Made by a program: the position numbers and the translations under genes | Shown here: piece after piece, positions 60,836 to 64,000 of the stretch | How the letters are laid out: each line of letters begins with the position of its first letter | Position numbering within the stretch: the first letter of the stretch is position 1 | The notes under the pieces: generated by a model | What the model saw: the letters and a program-made list of their open reading frames with translations, nothing else | What the model was told of the DNA's origin: nothing | Databases searched by the model: none | Source of the DNA: an uncultured Selenomonadales bacterium | GTDB taxonomy: Bacteria; Bacillota; Negativicutes; Selenomonadales; Selenomonadaceae | Direction: 5' to 3' | DNA: 64,000 bases | NCBI GenBank assembly: GCA_946183785.1 | Contig: CAMHCS010000008.1 | Span: forward strand, 1-64,000

Positions 60836-61915
60836 TCACGCTTGTTCGCGTTGAGAGGCTGTCCTTTCGCGCCGCGCTCTTTGCGGCTTTTCCAGCGAAC
60901 GGTACAGCCACAAAAGCTCTGTGCGCGTTTTCAGGCTCACATGCCAGCGCGAGCTTTGCGCCGCCGCTAAGAGACTTCCCGTCAAATGCCGGAGCGCACC
61001 GGGACACACCTCGCGCATCCACTCCTGCACGGCAGGGTGAAGTGCATACGTCCGCGCCAACGCCTCGTACATCCAGTTTTCAAGTCCTTGGCAAAGCGCA
61101 TCCCATTGACAGCTTCGGGCCACATACGCAGCTAGCGCCATCGCGCCGCGCCTCCCATATGCCGCCATACCTTCGATGAAGAGCGGGTTCATAGCTTCAC
61201 TGCGAAAGCGCCGCCGTATCTCCTCTTCGTCAGAGTCCGTCGCTGAGGTCCGTCGCGGCCAAACACACCGGGCCGAAAACGAAGCTTCCGTTGAAAATTG
61301 CACGGCTTCGTCCGCAGCGCGCAAGAGAATCGCGATAAGCTCTTCGCAATCTGTCCGTCCCTCCTCCGCCGACGCCTCCAGCGCCGACGTCGGGGTAAAA
61401 TTCCCTGCTTCCATAATCGCCAACAGAGCGCGTACCCTGCTCAAAAGGGAGTCATAATATTGGCCGTAAGTCTGTTCCTCTTCCGTCATCAAGCTCGGAC
61501 GCGCACAAAGCTCCTCGGGTGTATAGCCGGACTCCGTCGCCAGGAAGCGGAGCAGCGCGCCAAACGCGCCGTATCCTTCATGAGCCAAAAGCGTCAGGTA
61601 ATCCACCCGCGCTTCTCCTTCCGGAATTGCTCCATCCGCGATCCCTGTACGAATCGGGCTGTGCTTCAGCTCGCATACCGTTCGATAAAGCGCCGCAGCA
61701 TACGCATCGAACTCCCAATCCTCCGATTGGTCGTCGGAAAAATGACAGGCCGCAGCCTTTTTTCTGACCTTCGCTTTGATCGTCTCCAAATCCCACGGTT
61801 CGATCACGCGCAGATGGAAATACGCGGTCAGCACATATTCCAGCTCCGCGATTTCCCCAAAACTCCCCGCCATGCGCATTGGCGGCTGCAGATACTCCGC
61901 TCTCTGTCGTTTCAT
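60836..61915 (-). CDS. Internally shortened CobN-like protein (mini-CobN)
   Basis: A 359-residue intact frame. Residues about 30-135 resemble the middle of cobaltochelatase CobN, including 'LYRTVCELKHSPIRTGIADG' and PEGEARVDYL (CobN has E-IK-x-QIRDGLH...P-E). Residues about 241-325 resemble the CobN C terminus: 'NPLFIEGMAAYGRRGAMALA' (CobN: NPKWIEGMKRHGYKGA) and 'WMYEALARTYALHPAVQEWM' then PGALRHL. The whole chelatase core between them (PTGRN, RPRIDV and following) is missing; CobN is normally above 1,200 residues. Residues 136-240 are not recognisable. ATG 61915 lacks a strong ribosome binding site. It follows a CbiK-like gene on the same strand, after a hairpin. Either a new small family or an eroding relic. 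Confidence 0.7.
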   Translation of the reverse strand: MKRQRAEYLQPPMRMAGSFGEIAELEYVLTAYFHLRVIEPWDLETIKAKVRKKAAACHFSDDQSEDWEFDAYAAALYRTVCELKHSPIRTGIADGAIPEGEARVDYLTLLAHEGYGAFGALLRFLATESGYTPEELCARPSLMTEEEQTYGQYYDSLLSRVRALLAIMEAGNFTPTSALEASAEEGRTDCEELIAILLRAADEAVQFSTEASFSARCVWPRRTSATDSDEEEIRRRFRSEAMNPLFIEGMAAYGRRGAMALAAYVARSCQWDALCQGLENWMYEALARTYALHPAVQEWMREVCPGALRHLTGSLLAAAQSSRWHVSLKTRTELLWLYRSLEKPQRARRERTASQREQA

Positions 61916-61940
61916 GTTTTTCTCAGTCCTAATCCGTTAA

Positions 61941-61980
61941 AGCCGAAAAGAGCCGCCGCAGAAAACTCTGTCGGCAGCTC
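61941..61980 (-). terminator. Hairpin between the CbiK-like gene and mini-CobN
   Basis: Minus-strand stem GAGCTGCCG / CGGCGGCTC with inner CAGA/CTGC pairing, followed by TTTTCGGCTTT. It would terminate or attenuate the CbiK transcript. Confidence 0.8.
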
Positions 61981-61997
61981 TCCTCTCTTATGTTAAT

Positions 61998-63002
61998 TTA
62001 TTGTACCAAAGCGTTCCAAGCCTCGTTCGCGCGGTCCACAAACATCTGGCGGATCTGCGGGTTCTCGCCCAGACCGTGCAGATATGCGCGCACCTTGAAG
62101 CCTTCCTTCTCCAGGATCGACTTATGGGAATCCGGCTCGGCGCCCGCCATGTCGTTGGTCGCGTGATCGCCGGCCACCATCATGATCGGCACCAGCAGAA
62201 CCTTCTTATAGCCCTTCCTCTTCAGGCGATGAATCGCGTTCTCCAGGTTCGGCCAACCCTCAACCGTGTACACATAAGCGTTCCGCATCGGAGGCGTCAT
62301 CAGATGGAAACGGGTATTGATGACCGGATAATAGGCGTTCGCCGGATGCGGCGTGCCGTGCGCCATAAAGAGCACCGCCTCGTCCTTCTCCAGCTTCGCG
62401 TCCTTGAGCTCCCACTGCAGAGCCTTGACGAAGTCCAGCACGTCGTCGCGCTGCTCTTCCTGGCCCATCCAGTACATCAGCGGCTCGCCCATCGTCATCT
62501 TCTTGAAGTCGTTCTTGTGCAGATTGAACACCGCCGTGTCATACGCGTATTCCATGCCCGGAATGACGTCGAAGGAAGTCAGCGCCACGCGCGTATAGCC
62601 TTCCTCTTTAAGCTGCTCCAGCGCCTCCTCCGGCGTCGGATACTTGATGCCTTCCTTTGCCTGGATGCGGTCGATGATGATATGCGACGTAAACGCCGTT
62701 ACCACCTTCACGCCCGGATGCGCCGCCTGGATTGCAGCCACCGTCGCGTCAATCGTCTTCTCGCGCGTTTCTTTGTAAGTCGTGCCAAAGCTCATAACCA
62801 CGATGGCGTCCTTGTTTTCAAGATCCTGCAGTTCCGGCGTCGAATGCACCAGTACACCAATCTGCGCCGCCTGCTTCAGCGCGGGCGTCGGGGCCTTGAC
62901 CTCTTCGCTCAGCGTATAAGCCGCCGAAGCCGTCGCCGAAAAGCCGACCAACGTCGTGCATGCCAGCGATGCCGCTAAAAGATTTTTCCAGGACTTTCTC
63001 AT
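61998..63002 (-). CDS. cbiK: Exported CbiK-type sirohydrochlorin/tetrapyrrole chelatase
   Basis: A 334-residue protein. Residues 1-27 are a signal peptide (basic start, hydrophobic core, cleavage after FSATASA). The CbiK domain has 'VVMSFGTTYKETREKTIDA' at 68-86, 'SFDVIPGMEYAYD' with the metal-site Glu near 151, His215 in 'LFMAHGTPHPANAYYP' and His280 in 'PIMMVAGDHATNDMAG', both likely cobalt ligands and catalytic. Cytosolic CbiK inserts cobalt in anaerobic B12 synthesis; exported forms are known in Desulfovibrio and bind heme. Here an extracytoplasmic metal or heme role is inferred. No other B12 gene lies in the window. Confidence 0.9.
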   Translation of the reverse strand: MRKSWKNLLAASLACTTLVGFSATASAAYTLSEEVKAPTPALKQAAQIGVLVHSTPELQDLENKDAIVVMSFGTTYKETREKTIDATVAAIQAAHPGVKVVTAFTSHIIIDRIQAKEGIKYPTPEEALEQLKEEGYTRVALTSFDVIPGMEYAYDTAVFNLHKNDFKKMTMGEPLMYWMGQEEQRDDVLDFVKALQWELKDAKLEKDEAVLFMAHGTPHPANAYYPVINTRFHLMTPPMRNAYVYTVEGWPNLENAIHRLKRKGYKKVLLVPIMMVAGDHATNDMAGAEPDSHKSILEKEGFKVRAYLHGLGENPQIRQMFVDRANEAWNALVQ

Positions 63003-63032
63003 ACTAACAACCTCTCCTCTTTCTTAATTATG

Positions 63033-63398
63033 TTAGGCTACGACGCGGACGTTCGCCACGCCGAAAGCTTCCTTGAACTTCGGGATATAATCCCGTTCCA
63101 GAAGCGACCGCTGCATAAAGCTCTTCGCAACCACCAAAAGCGACTGTGCGTTCCGCGTCAGATTCGGCAGCTCCGCGATATGCTTCGCATAAGCCTCTTC
63201 GCCGATCGACGCGCGAAGCTTCGACAGACCTTCCGAAAGCTCCGGGCTTTTCGCAGCGAGCCTCGCTTCAAGCGGCGTCAATTCCTCTGCCGAGAGGAGC
63301 GGGTCTGCACACCATTCTTCCTCGACGCCACGCGAAGCCGGGCTTGCTGCCTTGGGCATTTTAAGCGGCTTCAAAATCATGCTTTCTTTCGTGCTCAT
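63033..63398 (-). CDS. Unknown 121-residue protein, DnaA-N-like C-terminal half (tentative)
   Basis: Soluble and helical. Residues 60-120 ('SKLRASIGEEAYAKHIAELP', 'SLLVVAKSFMQRSLLERDYI', KFKEAFG) recall the small N-terminal domain of DnaA (a helix pair, then 'LVVA..FM.. LLE..Y'), though by eye only. The first half has no recognised motif. ATG 63398 follows AAAGGTGG. It ends 30 bases before the CbiK-like gene on the same strand, so they may share a transcript. Function is unknown. Confidence 0.65.
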   Translation of the reverse strand: MSTKESMILKPLKMPKAASPASRGVEEEWCADPLLSAEELTPLEARLAAKSPELSEGLSKLRASIGEEAYAKHIAELPNLTRNAQSLLVVAKSFMQRSLLERDYIPKFKEAFGVANVRVVA

Positions 63399-63674
63399 AA
63401 GCTTTCCACCTTTCTTTCCCGCCTTTGGAACGCTCGAACCATACCCTGTCCATTCAGCTTGTCAGCATCGCATAAGCGACTCCCACGGCGCTAAAGCGCC
63501 GGTTCGCTGCTTATAAATGCCCGTCGCTGTCTGCACAGGTCATTTTCTCCGGTTCCTTACGGCGAATGATGATTATATACCCACGCTTTCAGGCGCCGTG
63601 CGCCCAAAAGCGTCGTTGAAAAAAGGAGGCCGCCGATATCCGCACCGGAGGCCCGCCGCAAACGCGGCGAAGGT

Positions 63675-63725
63675 AAATGTATGAGCAATGTTTCTCCATA
63701 GAGCTGAAACCATGGAGAAAACCTT
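63675..63725 (-). repeat. Hairpin repeat, copy 1
   Basis: About 51 bases: on minus AAGGTTTTCTCCATGG, a CAGCTC-containing loop, ATGGAGAAA, then CATTGCTCATACATTT. Stem TTTCTCCAT / ATGGAGAAA. The flanking sequence is shared with copy 2. Confidence 0.8.
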
Positions 63726-63730
63726 CCGAC

Positions 63731-63770
63731 AAAAAGAGGAGGGGACCCGGGGGGGAAGCCCCCGGGCCGG
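63731..63770 (-). terminator. GC-rich hairpin with T-tract
   Basis: Minus strand GGCCCGGGGG / CCCCCGGGTCC stem with a CTT loop, followed by CCTCCTCTTTTTG. It lies between the two hairpin repeats. Confidence 0.6.
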
Positions 63771-63797
63771 GCTGCCAAGAGCCCAATAAAATGAATG

Positions 63798-63850
63798 AAA
63801 TGTATGAGCAGTGCTTCCCTATGGAGCTGAAAAACCATAGGGAAAACCTT
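63798..63850 (-). repeat. Hairpin repeat, copy 2
   Basis: About 53 bases, same layout as copy 1 with stem TTTCCCTATGG / CCATAGGGAA. Stem changes relative to copy 1 occur on both arms so pairing is kept; loop core CAGCTC and the tail TGCTCATACATTT are unchanged. Confidence 0.8.
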
Positions 63851-63881
63851 ATGCCGTGTTCTTGCAGTCACCGAAGCAATC

Positions 63882-63913
63882 AAAAAAGCTCTTTTCCGCG
63901 AACGGAAAAGAGC
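63882..63913 (-). terminator. Strong terminator of a gene beyond the right edge
   Basis: Minus-strand perfect 11-bp stem GCTCTTTTCCG / CGGAAAAGAGC, loop TTCG, then TTTTTTG. It implies a minus-strand gene ending near or past position 64000. Confidence 0.9.
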
Positions 63914-64000
63914 CGGATACAGCGCACGAAAAAGCTGCCGAAAAAACGGCGCCAGTCGAAGCACTTTACGAAATCTCCATCCCCATCCCTCGCGGGTCAA

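Larger units (their letters stand above)
63399..64000. other. Repeat-rich non-coding region at the right edge
   Basis: No convincing gene. It holds a TATAAT box on minus (near 63572-63577), two covarying hairpin repeats (63675-63725, 63798-63850), a GC-rich hairpin (63740-63770) and a strong terminator (63882-63913). The open frame at 63557-64000 on minus translates these hairpins and has no family likeness. No B12 riboswitch core was found upstream of the CbiK-like genes. Confidence 0.6.

Noticed and set aside
63399-63660. Possible cobalamin riboswitch before the CbiK locus
   Set aside because: The conserved B12-box and GCCACTG-type core could not be found on the minus strand.
63557-64000. 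147-codon minus-strand frame at the window edge
   Set aside because: It runs through a terminator, a GC hairpin and both hairpin repeats; internal peptide repeats come from the DNA repeats.
1-64000. CRISPR arrays, rRNA operons, integrases, prophage or transposase genes
   Set aside because: None seen. Repeats found have two or three copies without spacer structure, and no recombinase motif was recognised.

Overview
The window is a 64 kb chromosomal segment, fairly GC-rich, of an anaerobic Firmicutes-type bacterium. It most resembles the Negativicutes, probably the Selenomonadaceae. Gene order is typically Firmicute (dgt-dnaG-rpoD-tRNA-trmK-nif3, plsX-fabH-fabK-fabD-fabG-acpP-fabF-rnc, mreBCD-mrdA-minCDE-rodA-rng-rplS-lepB, an FMN-riboswitch ribDE-ribBA-ribH operon). 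A fold-type III lysine/ornithine decarboxylase closely resembles, from memory, the Selenomonas ruminantium enzyme that makes cadaverine for peptidoglycan. A signal-peptide-bearing CbiK-type chelatase also fits an anaerobe. The assignment is inference; no rRNA gene is present.

Layout. 0-4.4 kb: envelope acyltransferase and SIMPL protein (minus), a 78-bp tandem palindromic repeat in a divergent promoter region, then a C_GCAxxG_C_C protein and a CoA-disulfide-reductase/rhodanese fusion (plus). 4.4-13.8 kb: rnpB, nif3, trmK, tRNA-Asn, rpoD with a very long Lys/Ala-rich N-terminal tail, dnaG, dgt, an unknown 408-residue protein behind a sigma-28-like promoter, and trmB. 13.9-17.3 kb: small membrane protein, pncB, purF. 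17.3-23.4 kb: one compact operon ldc-degS-decarboxylase-tmk-rnmV-rsmA. 23.5-28.3 kb: diguanylate cyclase, YgbA_NO-family protein, a hotdog protein, an unknown, csoR with a degenerate mobile-element copy at its 3' end, and an MBL hydrolase. 28.4-37.3 kb: rnc and the fatty-acid/phospholipid operon, rpmF and a DUF177 protein. 37.5-45.6 kb: SGNH hydrolase, rpmB, hslO, phosphodiesterase, riboflavin operon, lepB, rplS. 45.7-57.2 kb: rng, two radical-SAM-associated genes, rodA, minCDE, mrdA, mreBCD. 57.5-64 kb: accessory end with a HerA-like ATPase, a MITE, an AAA/DUF4143 ATPase behind a 62-bp palindrome, an internally shortened CobN-like protein, a secreted CbiK-like chelatase, a small unknown protein and a 600-bp repeat-rich non-coding tail.

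Most genes are housekeeping. Most promoters I could read have TTGCAN/TTGACA-type -35 boxes and 17-bp spacers. Many starts are TTG or GTG and were chosen from Shine-Dalgarno position. The observations most worth following are the mini-CobN plus exported CbiK pair, the histone-H1-like tail on the primary sigma factor, the sensor kinase placed between two unrelated amino-acid decarboxylases, and the short palindromic/mobile elements (78-bp tandem repeat, 168-bp MITE with an older relative, 62-bp palindrome before the DUF4143 ATPase, covarying hairpin pair at the right edge).
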